From Candidatus Pantoea formicae (GTDB taxonomy: Bacteria; Pseudomonadota; Gammaproteobacteria; Enterobacterales; Enterobacteriaceae): a stretch of 64,000 bases of DNA. The position numbers and the translations under genes were made by a program. Positions 47,699 to 60,264 of the stretch are shown in pieces. Position 1 is the first letter of the stretch. Each line of letters starts with the position of its first letter. Location: NCBI RefSeq assembly GCF_011752625.1, contig NZ_VWXD01000004.1, positions 620,001-684,000 of the forward strand, written 5' to 3'. The notes below the pieces were generated by a model. The model searched no databases and was not told the origin of the DNA. It worked only from the letters and a program-made list of their open reading frames with translations.

Positions 47699-49678
47699 TT
47701 ATGATTGCTTTAGGAACACACACACGCCGTGTGCGGGCCCGTGCCAGACAGTTGTCAGGATGGGGTTATCTTCCCCGGCGAAAGGAGGAATGGCACGCCA
47801 CTCTCCGTCTGGTAAGGCAAGGTCACTCACCGATTCCGTGGCGTTGATTGTTATTAACCAGCGGCTGGAGAGCAGGATCTGCATTCTGTGCGCCCCCTGT
47901 TCCCACTCCTCATTTCCCAGTGGTTTGCCGCTGGCATTGAACCACTGCACATTGCCATCGCCTTCCTGCCACCAGCGATCTGCCGTCAACGCGGGAATGC
48001 GCTGACGCAGCCGGATTAATGCGGCAGTGAAGTCGACCAGTCCAAAATCATCCTGATGCCAGTTCAACCAAGTGAGCGGGTTGTCCTGACAGTAAGCGTT
48101 ATTGTTACCGTGCTGGCTGTGACCCCGTTCGTCACCGGCCAGCAGCATCGGTGTGCCTTGCGCCAACAGCAGCGTGGTCAGCAGAGCATGCACGCTACGC
48201 CGACGACGTTCGACAATATCGAAATTGACCTGTAGCCCCTCTTTGCCATGGTTGTGGCTGAAGTTGCTGCTACTGCCGTCACGATTGTCTTCGCCGTTAG
48301 CCTGATTGTGTTTATTGTTGAAGCTCACCACGTCGCGCAGCGTAAAACCGTCATGCGCGGTGATCAGATTGATACTGGCGTGCGGCAAGCGCCCTTCACG
48401 CTGGAATACGTCACTGGAAGCCGCAAAGCGCCGGGCAAACTCGCCGTTGTTGAGCTGACCATGCAGCCAAAAGCGCCGAGCGGCATCGCGGAAATGGTCG
48501 TTCCACTCAGCGAATCCTTCGGGAAAATTGCCCACCTGATAACCACCGGGGCCGACATCCCACGGCTCAGCTATCAATTTGACCTGTGACAGCACTGGAC
48601 AGGCTTTGATGGCCGCGAACAGCGGCGCATCCTGACGATAATCAGGGGTGCGCCCCAGCACGCTGGCGAGATCAAAACGGAAGCCATCGATATGGCAGTC
48701 CCGCACCCAGTAACGCAGCGCTTCTAAGGCCCACTCCATCACCTGCGGATCGCTGAGATTGAGCGTATTGCCGCAGCCGGTCCAGTTTTGGTATTCACCC
48801 TGCGCGTCGAGCCAGTAATAGCTGGCGTTATCCACGCCGCGCAGCGATATGTTGGGGCCAAACTCTTCCAGTTCGGCGGTGTGGTTGAACACCACATCGA
48901 GGATCACCTCAATCCCCGCCGCATGCAGCGCTTTAACCGCCTGCTGAAACTCCTGCAACGGCGTGAGGCCGTGCTCGCCGGACGCGTAGCGGGGATCTAC
49001 CGCCCACAGCGCAAACGGGTTATATCCCCAGTAATTGCTCAGCCCGAGCCGCAGCAGACGCGGCTCGCTGGCGAAGTGCGCAATCGGCAGCAACTCCAGC
49101 GCGGTAATGCCAAGATGGTGTAAGTACTTCACCATAGCAGGATGGCCCAGTGCCGCATAAGTCCCGCGCAGCCTTTCCGGAATTTCCGGATGTTGCTGAG
49201 TTAAGCCGCGCACGTGGGCTTCATAAATCACGGTTTTGCCCCAGGGCGTGCGCAGCGGCTTATCCGTCTCCCAATCGAAGTCTTCACTGATGACCAAGGA
49301 TTTTGGCGCGATCGCGGCGTTATCCTGACTGTCTGGATGCTGATCGCCACTGTTGAAACGCGGATCGTCCGGCACATCCCCCACCACTGCTTTGGCGCAG
49401 GGATCCACCAGCAGTTTGGCGGGGTTAAAGCGGTGCCCTTGCTGAGGTGACCAAGGACCATACACACGATAGCCATAACGCTGGCCAGGTTTTAATGCCG
49501 GAAAATAGCCATGCCAGATATCGCCACTACGCGTGGGCAGCACAAAGCGGCGTTCAACACCGTGCGCATCAAACAGGCACAGCTCCACCTGCTCAGCGTG
49601 ACGAGAAAACAGCGTGAAGTTAACGCCGCGCCCGTCGTAATGGGCGCCCAACGGCGTCGGCTGCCCGGTCTCCAGCAT
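47699..49678 (-). CDS. glgX: Glycogen debranching enzyme
   Basis: GlgX removes the short branches left by glycogen phosphorylase by cleaving alpha-1,6 bonds. It is a GH13 enzyme with an N-terminal CBM48. Catalytic motifs are [20 protein letters not shown] (nucleophile Asp), [13 protein letters not shown] (acid Glu) and [13 protein letters not shown]. The ATG at 49678 overlaps the glgB stop (TGATG) and gives 659 residues (E. coli 657). A frame reaching 49702 would run into glgB. Confidence 0.96.
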   Translation of the reverse strand: MLETGQPTPLGAHYDGRGVNFTLFSRHAEQVELCLFDAHGVERRFVLPTRSGDIWHGYFPALKPGQRYGYRVYGPWSPQQGHRFNPAKLLVDPCAKAVVGDVPDDPRFNSGDQHPDSQDNAAIAPKSLVISEDFDWETDKPLRTPWGKTVIYEAHVRGLTQQHPEIPERLRGTYAALGHPAMVKYLHHLGITALELLPIAHFASEPRLLRLGLSNYWGYNPFALWAVDPRYASGEHGLTPLQEFQQAVKALHAAGIEVILDVVFNHTAELEEFGPNISLRGVDNASYYWLDAQGEYQNWTGCGNTLNLSDPQVMEWALEALRYWVRDCHIDGFRFDLASVLGRTPDYRQDAPLFAAIKACPVLSQVKLIAEPWDVGPGGYQVGNFPEGFAEWNDHFRDAARRFWLHGQLNNGEFARRFAASSDVFQREGRLPHASINLITAHDGFTLRDVVSFNNKHNQANGEDNRDGSSSNFSHNHGKEGLQVNFDIVERRRRSVHALLTTLLLAQGTPMLLAGDERGHSQHGNNNAYCQDNPLTWLNWHQDDFGLVDFTAALIRLRQRIPALTADRWWQEGDGNVQWFNASGKPLGNEEWEQGAHRMQILLSSRWLITINATESVSDLALPDGEWRAIPPFAGEDNPILTTVWHGPAHGVCVFLKQS

Positions 49679-51864
49679 CAGTCGCCCTCCCGCACCAGCC
49701 AAATGGTGGCCAGCGGCGGTAACGTGAGGCTAAGTGATTGCGCACGACCGTGGCTTTCAATCGCGTCCGTATGCACCACACCGTGATTGCGCACATCACT
49801 GCCGTGATAATCCTGTTGGTCGGTGTTCAACACCTCACGCCAGCCACCTTGCTGATTGACGCCAAAACGGTAGTCGTGGCGCGTCACCGGTGTGAAGTTA
49901 CTGGCGACAATGATTTCATTGCCCTCACGGTCGCGGCGTGCAAACACAAACACCGAGTTTTCGTGGTCATCAACCACCAGCCACTCAAAGCCCTGCGCAT
50001 CGAAATCCAGTTGGTGTAACGGCGTAAAGTGTTTGTAACTGTGGTTGAGATCGCGCACCAGACGCTGTACGCCGTTGTGCCAGTTATCCTCACCCTCCAG
50101 CAAATGCCAGTCGAGGCTCGAATCGTGATTCCACTCGCGGCCTTGAGCAAATTCGTTGCCCATAAACTGCAGCTTTTTACCGGGGAAGCCCCACATCCAG
50201 CCGTAATAGGCGCGCAGGTTGGCAAATTTTTGCCAGGCATCGCCCGGCATGCGATCGAGGATTGAACGCTTGCCATGCACCACTTCGTCATGCGACAGCG
50301 GCAGCACAAAGTTTTCGGTGTAGTTGTACAGCATGCCGAAGGTCATCAGGTTGTGATGGTAACGACGATGCACGGGATCGAGCTTCATGTAGTCGAGCGT
50401 GTCGTGCATCCAGCCCAGATTCCATTTGAACCAGAAGCCAAGACCGCCATCTTCAGAAGGACGTGTCACGCCAGGATAATCGGTGGACTCTTCCGCCACG
50501 CTGATGGTGCCCGGTGCCGCACGGCCTAGCGTGCGGTTGGTATGGCGCAGAAAGGAAATAGCTTCAAGATTTTCACGCCCACCAAAGTGGTTAGGGATCC
50601 ACTCGCCCTCTTTACGGCTGTAATCGCGATAGATCATTGAGGCCACGGCATCCACACGTAAACCGTCAATGCCGAATCGCTCCATCCAATAAAGTGCATT
50701 ACCGGAGAGATAATTACTGACTTCACGGCGACCAAAGTTATAAATCAGCGTGTTCCAGTCCTGATGGTAACCCTCGCGCGGATCGCTGTGTTCATACAGT
50801 TCTGTGCCATCAAATTTCGCCAACCCGAAGTCATCACTCGGGAAATGGCCTGGCACCCAGTCGAGCAGCACGTTGATACCCGCATCATGCGCCGCCGCGA
50901 TAAAGTGGCGAAACTCATCGCGCGTGCCGAAGCGGCGCGTCGGCGCGTACATGCCAAGAGGCTGATAGCCCCAACTGCCGTCAAACGGGTGTTCGTTGAT
51001 CGGCAACAGCTCAATGTGAGTGAAACCCATTTCTTTCACATAGGGAATAAGTTGTTCCGCCAGCTCTTTGTAGCTCAGCCAGAAATTGTTGTCGGTGTGG
51101 CGACGCCAGGACCCCAGATGCACTTCGTAAATCGAGATCGGCTGATCAAAGGCGTTGGCAGCTTTACGCTGCGGCTGCATCTCCACTTTCGGCGGCAGAC
51201 CGCAGATCATTGAGGCGGTTTGCGGGCGCATCTGTGCTTCAAAGGCAAACGGGTCGGCTTTGATGCGCATCTGCCCTGACGCATCAATAATTTCATATTT
51301 GTACAGCTGGCCATTCACCGCGCCGGGCACGAATAACTCCCAGATACCCAGTTCACGGCGGAAGCGCATCGGGTGACGACGACCGTCCCAGAAGTTGAAT
51401 TCTCCCACCACGGAGACGCGACGTGCGTTCGGTGCCCACACCGAGAAACGGGTGCCGCTGACGCCATCAATGGTCGCGTTATGTGCACCCAGCGTTTCAT
51501 ACGGGCGCAGATGTGTACCTTCGCCGAGCAGCCATGCATCCATATCGGCCAATAACGGACCGAAGCGATAGGCATCGTCGATCAGGTTTTGCTGGCCGTG
51601 CCAAGTCACTGCCAGTTGATAGCGAAACAGGTTTTTACGACGGGGGATCACGCCGCAGAAGAAGCCGCGCGAATCGAGGCATTTAAGCTGTGCGCATTTG
51701 CGTCCGGTGTTGGTTTCAATCACCCAGACTTCGGAGGCATCAGGCAGCAGTGCGCGCACTTCGAGGCCTTCGACAGTTTGGTGCATCCCCAGAAACGAGA
51801 AGGGATCGGCATAATTCCCGGCAAAAAGGGCATTGATCGCATGGCGATCGGGAAGCTCTGACAT
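49678..51864 (-). CDS. glgB: 1,4-alpha-glucan branching enzyme
   Basis: GlgB forms alpha-1,6 branches in glycogen. It has 728 residues, as in E. coli: N1 domain and CBM48 (about 1-220), then a GH13 barrel with [40 protein letters not shown] (nucleophile Asp), [11 protein letters not shown] (acid Glu) and [14 protein letters not shown], and a C-terminal beta domain. It is the first gene of glgBXCAP; the order equals E. coli. Confidence 0.97.
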   Translation of the reverse strand: MSELPDRHAINALFAGNYADPFSFLGMHQTVEGLEVRALLPDASEVWVIETNTGRKCAQLKCLDSRGFFCGVIPRRKNLFRYQLAVTWHGQQNLIDDAYRFGPLLADMDAWLLGEGTHLRPYETLGAHNATIDGVSGTRFSVWAPNARRVSVVGEFNFWDGRRHPMRFRRELGIWELFVPGAVNGQLYKYEIIDASGQMRIKADPFAFEAQMRPQTASMICGLPPKVEMQPQRKAANAFDQPISIYEVHLGSWRRHTDNNFWLSYKELAEQLIPYVKEMGFTHIELLPINEHPFDGSWGYQPLGMYAPTRRFGTRDEFRHFIAAAHDAGINVLLDWVPGHFPSDDFGLAKFDGTELYEHSDPREGYHQDWNTLIYNFGRREVSNYLSGNALYWMERFGIDGLRVDAVASMIYRDYSRKEGEWIPNHFGGRENLEAISFLRHTNRTLGRAAPGTISVAEESTDYPGVTRPSEDGGLGFWFKWNLGWMHDTLDYMKLDPVHRRYHHNLMTFGMLYNYTENFVLPLSHDEVVHGKRSILDRMPGDAWQKFANLRAYYGWMWGFPGKKLQFMGNEFAQGREWNHDSSLDWHLLEGEDNWHNGVQRLVRDLNHSYKHFTPLHQLDFDAQGFEWLVVDDHENSVFVFARRDREGNEIIVASNFTPVTRHDYRFGVNQQGGWREVLNTDQQDYHGSDVRNHGVVHTDAIESHGRAQSLSLTLPPLATIWLVREGD

Positions 51865-52177
51865 GACTTTCTTCCTATGATTTCGCGCAGGCGACCGGAG
51901 TGGACAACAATGCCGCCTCTGGTGCGCTGCTTTTCATTGAGCCATACATACACCAGCAAGAGAGGACACCGTCCATGGGAAAAGATCTTTGCCGTGTACA
52001 ACAACCATTCAGTTCGGAAAGCAAAAACAGTTAACAACCGGCACATCACTGTTAAATCATAGCTTGGGGCTGGCAGAAGCCAGGGGGGAAAGCAAAAAAA
52101 TCTTGTTAGACGAGCAAAAAGGGGAAGCGGATCACTTGTCAGGCGCAATTTGCGTTAAGTTTTGCAGCCTGGATTAC
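51865..52177. other. glgB leader and promoter region, no gene seen
   Basis: This is the AT-richer interval between glgB and the asd terminator. It should hold the glg operon promoters. No ORF with a ribosome site, repeat or convincing operator was found by eye. Confidence 0.5.
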
Positions 52178-52202
52178 AAAAAAGGCCGGGAAACCCCGGC
52201 CT
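52178..52202 (-). terminator. asd terminator
   Basis: On the minus strand AGGCCGGG-gttt-CCCGGCCT is followed by TTTTTTG. It is 20 bp past the asd stop. Confidence 0.92.
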
Positions 52203-52221
52203 GTCTGATTTGTCGCTGCGC

Positions 52222-53331
52222 TTAGTCGATCAGCAAACGCAACATGCGGCGCAGCGGTTCAGCCGCGCCCCACAGCAACTGGTCACCCACGGTGAAGGCG
52301 GAAAGGTATTCCGGCCCCATGTTCAGCTTGCGCAGACGGCCAACTGGCGTGGTCAGCGTGCCGGTGACGGCCGCAGGCGTCAGCTCACGCATAGTGATTT
52401 CGCGGTCGTTTGGCACCACTTTCACCCACTCGTTGTGAGAAGCCAGCAGCTGTTCGATTTCGTTCAGCGGAATATCTTTTTTCAGCTTCAGGGTGAACGC
52501 CTGGCTGTGGCAGCGCAGTGCGCCGACACGTACGCACAGGCCATCAACCGGGATCGGGCTGCTGGTACGCAGGATTTTGTTGGTTTCTGCCTGGCCTTTC
52601 CACTCTTCGCGAGTCTGGCCATTATCCAACTGCTTGTCGATCCACGGTATCAGGCTGCCGGCTAACGGCACGCCGAAATTGTCGGTCGGCAAGGTGCCAG
52701 AACGGGTGAAATCGGTGACGCTGCGTTCAATTTCCAGAATCGCCGAGGCCGGATCTTGCAGCGATTTGGCCACGTGGTTGTGCAGCATGCCCATTTGCGT
52801 CAGCAGTTCACGCATATGGCGTGCGCCGCCGCCGGATGCCGCCTGATAGGTGGCGACAGAGGCCCACTCAACCAGATCGTTAGCGAACAGGCCGCCGAGT
52901 GACATCAACATCAGGCTAACGGTGCAGTTACCGCCGACGAAGGTTTTGATACCGTTGTCGAGGCCCTGGCGAATAACGTTGTGGTTAACCGGATCGAGAA
53001 TGATGATGGCGTCATCTTTCATGCGCAGCGTTGAAGCCGCATCAATCCAGTAACCCTGCCAGCCGCTTTCACGCAGCTTAGGGTAGACTTCACTGGTGTA
53101 GTCACCGCCCTGGCAGGTGATAATAATATCCAGCGCCTTCAGCGCCTCGATATCAAAAGCATCCTGCAGCGCACCGGTCGACTTACCGCCGAATGTCGGT
53201 GCCGCCTGACCAAGCTGAGACGTGGAGAAGAAGACCGGATTGATCACATCAAAATCACGTTCTTCACTCATGCGTGACATCAGCACAGAGCCGACCATGC
53301 CACGCCAACCAATAAAGCCTACATTCTTCAT
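52222..53331 (-). CDS. asd: Aspartate-semialdehyde dehydrogenase
   Basis: Asd reduces aspartyl phosphate to aspartate semialdehyde with NADPH. It feeds lysine, diaminopimelate, methionine and threonine synthesis. NADP-binding [17 protein letters not shown] lies at the N-terminus and the catalytic Cys136 in [25 protein letters not shown] and the active-site His region ([16 protein letters not shown]) are intact. The ATG at 53331 gives 369 residues (E. coli 367); a longer frame to 53388 adds 19 unmatched residues. It is the partner enzyme of LysC, encoded 2.4 kb away here. Confidence 0.96.
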   Translation of the reverse strand: MKNVGFIGWRGMVGSVLMSRMSEERDFDVINPVFFSTSQLGQAAPTFGGKSTGALQDAFDIEALKALDIIITCQGGDYTSEVYPKLRESGWQGYWIDAASTLRMKDDAIIILDPVNHNVIRQGLDNGIKTFVGGNCTVSLMLMSLGGLFANDLVEWASVATYQAASGGGARHMRELLTQMGMLHNHVAKSLQDPASAILEIERSVTDFTRSGTLPTDNFGVPLAGSLIPWIDKQLDNGQTREEWKGQAETNKILRTSSPIPVDGLCVRVGALRCHSQAFTLKLKKDIPLNEIEQLLASHNEWVKVVPNDREITMRELTPAAVTGTLTTPVGRLRKLNMGPEYLSAFTVGDQLLWGAAEPLRRMLRLLID

Positions 53332-53538
53332 TTTCTGTCCGTCCGGGGCGTTTTCACTGTGCCCTTCGTGGTGCGAGGAAAAGACCAAGCGGAATATCCA
53401 GTTGATCTGCGTAATAATCAGGTTTACCTGCGACCTCCAACTCTACAAAATGCAGGCTTTCTGGCAAGTGAATTAATTCGATAGCGCCAACTTTTTCAGC
53501 AGTACAACTAATAACAACGAAGGAAAGGTTTCTCCGCC

Positions 53539-54132
53539 ATGACTGAAATGATCTCTGCGACCATATTGCTGCTGTTAATTATGGACCCGCTCGGCAACCT
53601 GCCGATTTTCATGTCGGTGCTCAAGCATCTCGAACCCAAGCGCCGGCGTGCGGTGCTGATACGTGAAATGCTGATCGCGCTGATCATCATGCTGCTGTTC
53701 CTGTTTACCGGGGAGCGCATTCTGGCGTTCCTCAATCTGCGCACCGAAACCGTCTCGATCTCCGGCGGTATTATCCTGTTCCTTATCGCCATCCGCATGA
53801 TTTTCCCTTCTGGCGAAAACAGCACCAGCGGATTACCGGCAGGTGAAGAGCCGTTTCTGGTGCCGCTGGCGATTCCGCTGGTCGCAGGTCCCTCGCTGTT
53901 AGCCACGCTAATGCTGCTGTCACATCAATATCCTAATCAGATGTCACATTTGGTTGGCGCATTGCTGATTGCCTGGGGCGTTACCGTGGTCATTCTGCTG
54001 ATGTCAGGACTGTTTTTACGCTTGTTAGGTGACAAAGGCGTTAACGCGCTGGAGCGGTTAATGGGATTGATTTTGATTATGCTGGCAACACAGATGTTTC
54101 TGGATGGGATTCGCGCTTATCTGAAGCTGTAG
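53539..54132 (+). CDS. yhgN: MarC-family membrane protein YhgN
   Basis: YhgN is an inner-membrane protein of the MarC/UPF0056 family, function unknown. It has 197 residues, as in E. coli, with six membrane segments. The family signatures are LLIMDPLGNLPIFMSVLKHL near the N-terminus and VPLAIPLVAGPSLLATLMLL in the second half, two internally related halves. It is divergent from asd and probably co-transcribed with the DUF805 gene 15 bp downstream. Confidence 0.93.
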   Translation: MTEMISATILLLLIMDPLGNLPIFMSVLKHLEPKRRRAVLIREMLIALIIMLLFLFTGERILAFLNLRTETVSISGGIILFLIAIRMIFPSGENSTSGLPAGEEPFLVPLAIPLVAGPSLLATLMLLSHQYPNQMSHLVGALLIAWGVTVVILLMSGLFLRLLGDKGVNALERLMGLILIMLATQMFLDGIRAYLKL

Positions 54133-54147
54133 CCACAAGGAGGGAAG

Positions 54148-54471
54148 ATGCTGATAACCCGATTGTTTAAGATTATCCAAGATGGCTTTCTTAAGACGTT
54201 TAACTTTAGCGGGCTGGAAAGACGTGCAGGCTACGTAGTGTTCGTTATGTTTCAGGTGGTCTGGTTTTGCCTCTACTTGCAGCTGTTTGCCATGAAAAGT
54301 GGCGAAATTGCTTTCGTGCCGCTGCTGCTGTTTATCCTGCCGTTGCTGGCCTGTGGCAGCCGAAGAATCAACGATGCGGGTTATTCACGTGGCGTCTTTA
54401 TTCTGTTGCTGATTGCGCCTTATCTGCTGTTTCCTTTCCTGGCATTTCCCGCCTCAGTGAAACGCCCATAG
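54148..54471 (+). CDS. DUF805-like small membrane protein
   Basis: This is a small inner-membrane protein of 107 residues with three hydrophobic segments (VFVMFQVVWFCLYLQLF, FVPLLLFILPLLA, VFILLLIAPYLLFPFLAFP). The motifs FNFSGLERRAGY and GSRRINDAGYSRG place it near the DUF805 family, whose function is unknown. An ideal AGGAGG ribosome site precedes the start. It is not at this position in E. coli. Confidence 0.75.
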   Translation: MLITRLFKIIQDGFLKTFNFSGLERRAGYVVFVMFQVVWFCLYLQLFAMKSGEIAFVPLLLFILPLLACGSRRINDAGYSRGVFILLLIAPYLLFPFLAFPASVKRP

Positions 54472-54474
54472 AAA

Positions 54475-54498
54475 GCGGGCGACCTGTTGGTCGCCCGC
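54475..54498. terminator. Hairpin between the DUF805 gene and panS
   Basis: GCGGGCGACC-tgtt-GGTCGCCCGC is a perfect 10-bp stem between convergent genes. Short T runs occur only on the minus strand (CTTTC). It probably acts on the transporter transcript and perhaps both. Confidence 0.7.
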
Positions 54499-54506
54499 TC
54501 GCATCA

Positions 54507-55430
54507 TCACTTCTGCTTCTTCTCAATCGGTTTGCCCGACCAGTAACCCGCCAGCAGTGAACCTGACAGATTGTGCCACACCGAGAACAGTGCACCTGGC
54601 AACGCGGCCAGCGGCGAGAAGTAAAGTTTGCCCAGTGTGGCTGCCAGACCGGAGTTCTGCATACCCACTTCCAGCGCCAGCGTGCGGCAGGTGGACTCGT
54701 CAAAGCCAAACAGCTTGCCGCCCCAGTAGCCGCCCAACAGGCCAATAGCGTTATGCAGGATCACTGCCGCAATCACCACCAGACCGACGGAACCGATAAA
54801 GCCCTGACTGCCCGCCACCACTGCGCTGATAATCAGCAAAATACAGATCATGGAAAACGCAGGCAGATAGGGCTCAACGCGGCGTACTACGCTGTTCATT
54901 GTGTGGTGGATGATCAGACCCAGGCCAATTGGAACCACCACGATTTTAACGATGCTGAGCAGCATACCCATCACATCCACCTGAATATGGGTATCGACGT
55001 AGAAGCGCGTCAGCAGCGGCGTCGCGAAAACACCCACCAGCGCAGAAACAGATGAGATGGTCACGGACAGGGCCACATCGCCCTTCGCCAGATAGATCAT
55101 CACGTTGGACGCGGTACCGCTGGCCACGCTGCCCACCAGGATCATCCCGGCCGAAAGATCCGGCGGCATGTGGAACAGTTTTGCCAGGCCCCATGCGGCT
55201 AGAGGCATCACCAGATAGTGCAAAAAGGTGCCAGCGATAACCGGTGCCGGACGTGTCAGTACACGTTTGAAATCATCAATATTCAGGGTGACGCCCATGC
55301 CGAACATGATCAGCATCAGCAGATAAGTCACCCACGGCCCAATGCCGAGGAACGTAGAGGGCGAGTAATACGCCGCGACCGACAGCAGCACGGCCCAGAG
55401 CGGGAACAGGCGGGTTAATTTGGCGAGCAT
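54507..55430 (-). CDS. panS: Bile acid:sodium symporter family transporter, PanS-like
   Basis: This is an inner-membrane transporter of the bile acid:Na+ symporter (BASS) family, 307 residues with about ten membrane segments. Signatures are [33 protein letters not shown] and [15 protein letters not shown], the crossover helices that bind Na+. Salmonella PanS of this family moves ketopantoate and pantoate. The assignment here rests on family resemblance and length, so the substrate is inferred. It stands alone between convergent hairpins and lysC. Confidence 0.78.
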   Translation of the reverse strand: MLAKLTRLFPLWAVLLSVAAYYSPSTFLGIGPWVTYLLMLIMFGMGVTLNIDDFKRVLTRPAPVIAGTFLHYLVMPLAAWGLAKLFHMPPDLSAGMILVGSVASGTASNVMIYLAKGDVALSVTISSVSALVGVFATPLLTRFYVDTHIQVDVMGMLLSIVKIVVVPIGLGLIIHHTMNSVVRRVEPYLPAFSMICILLIISAVVAGSQGFIGSVGLVVIAAVILHNAIGLLGGYWGGKLFGFDESTCRTLALEVGMQNSGLAATLGKLYFSPLAALPGALFSVWHNLSGSLLAGYWSGKPIEKKQK

Positions 55431-55671
55431 GGAGAGACTTCCTTAGATATTTTTTAATTTATTTCATATGCCACAGATGAAGTGCCGCGCGGGGAACGAC
55501 CACAGCGGCGGACGCGAGATCATAACATTTCATTATCGTGACGTAAGGCGAGAAGTCGTTAGCAGGATAAAATGCGGATCGTCTGCGGCAAAGCAGGGAA
55601 ATCGGCAAAGATATCCGCTGCTTTTGAGGCGGTGGACGAGATATCGCACGCCTTTAGCCTGTTACAGAAAT

Positions 55672-55695
55672 AAAAAAGCCGGACAATGTCCGGCT
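55672..55695 (-). terminator. lysC terminator
   Basis: On the minus strand AGCCGGA-cattg-TCCGGCT is followed by TTTTTTATTTC. It begins 20 bp past the lysC stop. Confidence 0.92.
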
Positions 55696-55714
55696 CGTTT
55701 TCAGCATGTCTGGA

Positions 55715-57070
55715 TTAACTGCCAAACAAGTTCTTATGCAGCGCGCGCACCACTTCTTCCGCATCTGGCGTTGGCACCAGGAAGCACAGGTTATAGCTGC
55801 TGGCTCCGTAACAAATCATGCGCAGGTTAAACGGCTCAAGGGCACCAAACACCTCTTTGCCGACGCCGCAGGCTTTCGACAGGTTGTTGCCGATAATCGC
55901 TACCAGCGCCAGGTTCTCTTCTACTTCCACGCGGCACAGCGAAGAGAGTTCAGTCAGCAATGCTTGCGTCAACAGGCTTTCACCCGTGGTCGAAGAACCG
56001 GTGGTATCCAGCGTCAGCGCCACGCTCACTTCTGAAGTGGTGACCAAATCGACGGAGATGTTATGGCGCGCCAGAATCGCAAACACTTCGGCCAGGAAGC
56101 CGTGCGCATGCAGCATGTTCAGACTGTGCAACGTCATCAGCGTCTGTTTACGACGCAATGCCAGCGCGCGGAACAGCGGTGGATTTTGGGTTTCATTGCA
56201 CACGCGCGTACCGCCCGCAGCCGGATCTTTGCTCGAACCCACGAACACCGGAATGTCACTGCGTACCGCTGGCAGCAAGGTGGCTGGGTGCAGGACCTTC
56301 GCACCAAAGATGGCCATTTCAGCGGCTTCTTCAAAGGTGATCTCTTCGATGCGTTTCGCGGTGGGCACCACACGTGGATCGGTGGTGTAGATACCGGCCA
56401 CGTCGGTCCAGATATCCACACGCGACGCCTGCAGGGCTTCTCCCAACAGTGCTGCGGTATAGTCGCTGCCGCCACGTCCCAGCGTGGTGGTGCGGCCTTT
56501 GCCTTCACTACCAATAAAGCCCTGAGTAACGACCAGTGCTTCTGCAACACGTGGAGCCAGTTGCGCGGTGGACAGCTCTTTCAGCGTGGCAACATCAGGC
56601 TCAGCACGACCAAAACGGTCGCTGGTGCGCATCACTTTACGCACGTCAAACCATTCAGCATTGACCTGACGCTCACGTAAGACTTCCACAAACAGCAGGG
56701 TCGACATCAGCTCACCGTGGCTCACCAGCTCATCGGTCAGCGCATGTGAGGTCGCCAGCGCAGTCGCTTCCGCCAGCATCAGGATGTTTTCCAGCATGCG
56801 ATCAATCTCCTGGCGAATCACTTCAGGGGATTGCAGGCGATCAATGATGGCGTATTGAATGTTACGGATCTCATCCAGCAGATGCGCGCGCTGCTCCAGT
56901 TCCCGGCCTTCAGCCAGAGAAACCAGCAGATTAGTCACGCCAGCAGACGCAGAGAGCACCACTAAACGGGTATTGGCATCAGAGAGCACAACATCCGCAC
57001 TGCGGTTCATGGCATCAAAATCGGCAACGCTGGTGCCGCCAAATTTTGCCACGATCAGGTTTTGAGACAT
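55715..57070 (-). CDS. lysC: Lysine-sensitive aspartokinase III
   Basis: LysC phosphorylates aspartate, the first step to lysine, methionine and threonine. The kinase domain has KFGGTSVADFDAM and GRGGSDYTAALLGEALQASR. The C-terminal part carries two ACT domains (NISVDLVTTSEVSVALTLD, LVAIIGNNLSKACGVGKEVF) that bind lysine. It has 451 residues (E. coli 449). A lysine riboswitch lies in the 5' leader, so both the message and the enzyme respond to lysine. GAGG precedes the start. Confidence 0.96.
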   Translation of the reverse strand: MSQNLIVAKFGGTSVADFDAMNRSADVVLSDANTRLVVLSASAGVTNLLVSLAEGRELEQRAHLLDEIRNIQYAIIDRLQSPEVIRQEIDRMLENILMLAEATALATSHALTDELVSHGELMSTLLFVEVLRERQVNAEWFDVRKVMRTSDRFGRAEPDVATLKELSTAQLAPRVAEALVVTQGFIGSEGKGRTTTLGRGGSDYTAALLGEALQASRVDIWTDVAGIYTTDPRVVPTAKRIEEITFEEAAEMAIFGAKVLHPATLLPAVRSDIPVFVGSSKDPAAGGTRVCNETQNPPLFRALALRRKQTLMTLHSLNMLHAHGFLAEVFAILARHNISVDLVTTSEVSVALTLDTTGSSTTGESLLTQALLTELSSLCRVEVEENLALVAIIGNNLSKACGVGKEVFGALEPFNLRMICYGASSYNLCFLVPTPDAEEVVRALHKNLFGS

Positions 57071-57183
57071 GTTACGAACCTCGTGTCAGATTAGCTTTCT
57101 CCCGTGGTTAAACGGAAGAGGTGATTTCAGCCTTGGCACAAGAGAAGAGCAGAATTGGACAGACAAGATCAGGAGATGAGTCA

Positions 57184-57371
57184 CCAAAAGCACTTCACCT
57201 TGCGAAACGTCCGACTGCGGACGCTTCTGGTGACAACCCAGAGGATTCAGCCCCTGCAGCCGACAGGACAACACTCCGCGTGTTGTTCCATCTCGGCGTC
57301 GCACCCCATGATGTGTTGTCGTTGGATACGGATCCTCAAACACACTGCCTGGGCGACGCGCCTCTTCTGGC
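57184..57371 (-). promoter_or_regulatory. Lysine riboswitch (L box) upstream of lysC
   Basis: The minus-strand leader matches the E. coli lysC aptamer in its conserved parts: GCCAGAAGAGGCGCGTCGCC at the 5' end, then GGGGTGCGACGCCGAGA, GGGGCTGAATCCTCTGGGTT, GTCACCAGAAGCGTCCGCAG, and the 3' arm CTTTTGG that closes P1 with CCAGAAG. Variable loops differ. A small hairpin (CTTGCACC/GGTGCAAG) directly precedes it. Lysine binding should lower lysC expression; the expression platform lies between 57184 and the start codon. Confidence 0.94.
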
Positions 57372-57390
57372 TTGCACCCAAAGGTGCAAG

Positions 57391-59415
<2,025 letters not shown>

Positions 59416-59434
59416 TTTCCCTGCCAATCTGACT

Positions 59435-59460
59435 AAGGCGGCTTTAATGCCGCCTTTTTT
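59435..59460 (+). terminator. pgi terminator
   Basis: AAGGCGGC-tttaat-GCCGCC followed by TTTTTT, 20 bp after the pgi stop. Confidence 0.94.
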
Positions 59461-59937
59461 CTGTCCAATATGCCACTTCACGCGCATTTTTGTTATTTAC
59501 CGGTCTCGCTACGGTTAGATAATTCTTAAAATGACCTAAGGAAAATCGGAACTTTGCAAATTCCGCAGAGAACACATTGGATAAAAAATGGATCTAATTG
59601 AGATTAGATTTTAACTATCTGATTGATTGATTTATTTTTTCTGTTTAACTGTAGTCAGGAAAATCTGATTATTCCTATTCCGTTCCAATTTATAATGCAA
59701 AAGTTGAAAATCCTGCTGCAATGCGCACAACCCTACAATTATTCCATTCTCGTGAAAAACTTCATTTAAAAAAAGCAACTATCGCCAATTCGCCTTATTT
59801 ATCACCAGAAATACCCGTACTTTCCGCCCTCTTTTTCTGACACTGAACTCTGTTAATTTGTTGCCCTATACTGAACGCGCCCGAAATTAGGGTACATCCT
59901 CCATTCATTTTTTCTAAAAAATGCAGGAAACGTCGTT
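59461..59937 (+). promoter_or_regulatory. Long AT-rich regulatory region of yjbEFGH with a candidate RcsAB box
   Basis: This is 477 bp of AT-rich DNA without a gene. TCTGATTATTCCTA (59664-59677) matches the RcsAB box TAAGAATATTCCTA at 11 of 14 positions. A weaker match, TAAGAATTATCTAA, lies on the minus strand near 59520. A likely -10 TATACT (59867-59872) has a poor -35, as expected for an activated promoter. E. coli yjbEFGH is under Rcs control. The boxes are by-eye matches. Confidence 0.5.
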
Positions 59938-60186
59938 ATGAAAAAACTGATGGTTGCGGGTGCAGCCTTACTTTACGTTGCCGTGTCTTCTGCTGCGATC
60001 GCTGCACCAGAAGAAGCCGGTGCCGCAGCGGGTGCACAGGCGGGAGCGATCTCGACCGGTGCCACGACTGCTGTCGGTATTGGCGCGCTAGGCGCGTTAG
60101 TCGGTCTCGGCATCGCTGCTGCTGGCGGCGGTGACGGTGCAAACACCGGTACAACGACCACCACAACAACAAGCACCACACGTTGA
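59938..60186 (+). CDS. yjbE: Exopolysaccharide operon small secreted protein YjbE
   Basis: YjbE is a small exported protein of unknown function, the first gene of the yjbEFGH exopolysaccharide operon. A signal peptide (MKKLMVAGAALLYVAVSSAA) is followed by an Ala/Gly-rich hydrophobic stretch (GIGALGALVGLGIAAAGGG) and a Thr-rich tail. It has 82 residues (E. coli about 80). A hairpin with a T run directly after it suggests that yjbE is expressed more than the downstream genes. Confidence 0.9.
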   Translation: MKKLMVAGAALLYVAVSSAAIAAPEEAGAAAGAQAGAISTGATTAVGIGALGALVGLGIAAAGGGDGANTGTTTTTTTSTTR

Positions 60187-60202
60187 TGTAGCACCTTTAA
60201 AC

Positions 60203-60231
60203 ATAACCACACAGCCGTGTGGTTATTTTTT
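60203..60231 (+). terminator. Attenuating terminator between yjbE and yjbF
   Basis: ATAACCACAC-agcc-GTGTGGTTAT followed by TTTTT. It is a perfect stem with a T-tract inside the operon, so part of the transcription should stop after yjbE. Confidence 0.88.
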
Positions 60232-60264
60232 GCCTGGTTTTATTTTTGAACAGGGATATACACA

